Below are positions 6,302 to 7,992 of a stretch of DNA of 7,992 bases, in pieces. The notes beneath the pieces were generated by a model. The model did no database searches. It saw only the letters and a program-made list of their open reading frames with translations, and was not told the origin of the DNA. The translations under genes were made by a program, and so were the position numbers. Source of the stretch: JABAYQ01 sp042091225 (GTDB taxonomy: Bacteria; Bacteroidota; Bacteroidia; Flavobacteriales; UBA7312). Location of the stretch: assembly GCA_042091225.1 (NCBI GenBank), contig JBELHW010000071.1, positions 1 to 7,992 on the forward strand, in the 5' to 3' direction. The first letter of the stretch is position 1, and each line of letters begins with the position of its first letter.

Positions 6302-7992
6302 TTACTTTTTATCAATTCCTTTTTTTAATGTATCAAGCATAATTGGAGAAGCAACAAACAAAGATGAGTAAGTACCAACTAAAACTCCAACCATTAGAGC
6401 AAACATAAATCCTCTTATAACTTCTCCTCCGAATAAGAAGATAATTAACAACACAAAAAATGTAGTTAAAGAAGTATTAATTGTTCTACTTAAAGTGCTA
6501 TTAAGTGCATCGTTTACTAAAGTATTTATTTCTTTTTTCTTAAAAGTACCTAAATGTTCTCTAATTCTATCAAACACAACTACAGTGTCATTTAAAGAAT
6601 ATCCTATTATTGTTAGAATTGCTGCAATAAATGCTTGATCAATTTCCAATGAGAAAGGTAATATACCATAAAATACAGAAAATATAGACAATACAATTAG
6701 TACATCATGAAAAACTGCTGCAACTGCACCTAAACTAAATTGCCACTTTCTAAATCTGATAAGAATGTACAAGAAGATCACCAATAAAGAAAATATGATG
6801 GACCATAATGCAGCATCTTTGATATCATCCGCTATAGTTGGCCCAACTTTTTGAGAGCTCATTACCTCAAAACTTGAAAAAGCAGACAAACCTTCCATCA
6901 ATTTATCATCAACTAACTTATCTGCATTAATATCAGTACTTTCAATGAGGTACTTAGTTGTAACTTTAACTTGGTTCAAGTCACCAAAAGTTTTTACCTC
7001 AGGAGCCATTTTCAAACCATCTTCGTCTACAAAGACTTCAGCCAAAGAACTTCTAACATCTTCATTATTTACATTATCATCAAAACGAACAACAAAAGTA
7101 CGACCTCCTTTAAAATCAACACCATAGTTCAATCCTTTAGAAAACAAGGAACCAACACCTAATAAAATAATTAAAGATGAAATTACATAATAGATTTTTC
7201 TATTTCCTATAAAATTGATTGAAGTGTTTTTGAAAGCACCTCTTGTGACTTTATTATCAAATGAAGCAGTACCTTTTTTATCTAATCTCCAAATCAAAAT
7301 AAGTCTAGTAATAAATATTGCTGAGAATAATGAGGTTAGAATACCAATTACTAAAGTAGTTGCAAATCCTTTTATAGGACCTGTTCCAAATGAGTATAAT
7401 ATTATACCTGTTAATAACGTAGTAACGTTAGCATCAATAATAGAACTGTAGGCTTGTTTGTAACCGTCTTCAACGGCTAACTTTATTCCTTTTCCGTTAA
7501 GAAGTTCTTCTCGGACTCTTTCGTAAATAAGTACATTAGCATCAACGGACATACCTATAGTTAAAACTATACCGGCTATACCAGGTAAAGTAAGTACTGC
7601 ACCTATGGAGGACAATACTCCAAAAACAAAAAATAGGTTTGCTAATAATGCAACATTTGACACTAAACCAGCAAAGTTGTAGTAAAGTATCATATAAATA
7701 AGAACCAGAACAAGAGCAAAAAGGAAAGATCTGAAACCAGCATCAATTGCTTCTTTACCTAAAGATGGACCAACAATAGCCTCTTCAATAATCCTGGCAG
7801 GAGCAGGTAATTTACCAGATTTTAAAATATTTGCAAGGTCACTCGCCTCTTCTATTGTAAAGTCTCCTGTTATTTGAGAAGGTCCTGAAATTTCAGAATT
7901 TACAGTCGGATAAGAATAAACTAAGTCATCCAATACGATTGCTACACTTCTACCAATATTTTCAGCAGTAAGTCTTTTCCAAAGTCTTGCAC
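6302..7992 (-). CDS. secDF: Fused protein translocase subunit SecDF (5' part cut by the window edge)
   Basis: SecDF is an RND-type membrane protein that uses the proton gradient to help pull Sec-exported proteins across the inner membrane. The reading frame stays open to the right edge; 562 codons are visible, beginning ARLWKRLTAENIGRS, so a TTG at 7933 is not a start. The visible chain holds the end of the SecD periplasmic domain (to about residue 75), SecD membrane helices with VDANVLIYERVREEL (149-163), a linker (about 235-260), then SecF with NYGVDFKGGRTF (288-299), its periplasmic domain (about 300-380), and further helices containing SLNDTVVVFDRIRE (465-478). The aspartates in the VDAN and LNDT motifs sit in the region used for proton transport. 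A single SecD-SecF polypeptide is usual in Bacteroidota and also occurs in Bacillus. The N-terminal helix and much of the P1 domain lie outside the window. The gene ends in a strong terminator. Confidence 0.95.
   Translation of the reverse strand, partial: ARLWKRLTAENIGRSVAIVLDDLVYSYPTVNSEISGPSQITGDFTIEEASDLANILKSGKLPAPARIIEEAIVGPSLGKEAIDAGFRSFLFALVLVLIYMILYYNFAGLVSNVALLANLFFVFGVLSSIGAVLTLPGIAGIVLTIGMSVDANVLIYERVREELLNGKGIKLAVEDGYKQAYSSIIDANVTTLLTGIILYSFGTGPIKGFATTLVIGILTSLFSAIFITRLILIWRLDKKGTASFDNKVTRGAFKNTSINFIGNRKIYYVISSLIILLGVGSLFSKGLNYGVDFKGGRTFVVRFDDNVNNEDVRSSLAEVFVDEDGLKMAPEVKTFGDLNQVKVTTKYLIESTDINADKLVDDKLMEGLSAFSSFEVMSSQKVGPTIADDIKDAALWSIIFSLLVIFLYILIRFRKWQFSLGAVAAVFHDVLIVLSIFSVFYGILPFSLEIDQAFIAAILTIIGYSLNDTVVVFDRIREHLGTFKKKEINTLVNDALNSTLSRTINTSLTTFFVLLIIFLFGGEVIRGFMFALMVGVLVGTYSSLFVASPIMLDTLKKGIDKK

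Noticed and set aside
7931..7933. TTG at 7933 as the secDF start
   Set aside because: The frame stays open to the window edge with SecD-like sequence upstream, so this is an internal leucine codon.
1..7992. A hidden novel system, mobile element or CRISPR array
   Set aside because: Every long stretch is explained by conserved housekeeping or envelope genes; there are no spaced repeats, transposase or integrase motifs, tRNA-like sequence or gene-free stretch above 175 bases.

Overview
The window is AT-rich and reads as ordinary core genome of a Bacteroidota bacterium, most likely a flavobacterium-like lineage. The evidence is a fused SecDF, a GSII-type (beta-grasp) glutamine synthetase, a long PurM of the Bacteroidota type next to prfA, a TPR/PD40/CRD/OmpA outer-membrane protein resembling PorE of the type IX secretion system, start codons without Shine-Dalgarno sequences, and sites matching the Bacteroidota promoter consensus (TTTG, about 19-21 bases, TAnnTTTG). 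No mobile element, CRISPR array, tRNA, rRNA or defence system was found.

Layout, left to right. Minus strand: prfA (3' part cut by the left edge), purM one base upstream of it, a clear intrinsic terminator, then a large OmpA-family gene. A 173-base AT-rich divergent region separates that gene from the plus-strand glutamine synthetase and carries a probable promoter with an overlapping dyad. The glutamine synthetase gene converges on a minus-strand CaCA-type Na+/Ca2+ exchanger gene with only 10 bases between stop codons; its likely terminator lies inside the end of the exchanger gene. Upstream of the exchanger, overlapping it by one base, is a small tatA. A second strong terminator then follows secDF, whose 5' part runs off the right edge.

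Transcription units: (a) secDF ending at 6250-6277; (b) tatA plus exchanger from a near-consensus promoter that starts inside the secDF terminator and would give an almost leaderless mRNA; (c) the glutamine synthetase gene alone; (d) the OmpA-family gene alone, ending at 1768-1803; (e) purM-prfA, possibly continuing past the left edge. By function these are translation termination, purine synthesis, envelope/secretion anchoring, nitrogen assimilation, cation transport, Tat export and Sec export. I see no sign of a single new system joining them; the interest lies in the compact regulatory junctions. For three genes the longest possible ORF begins at a TTG that is not the true start: the OmpA-family gene and tatA have better ATGs inside, and secDF continues upstream past the window edge.
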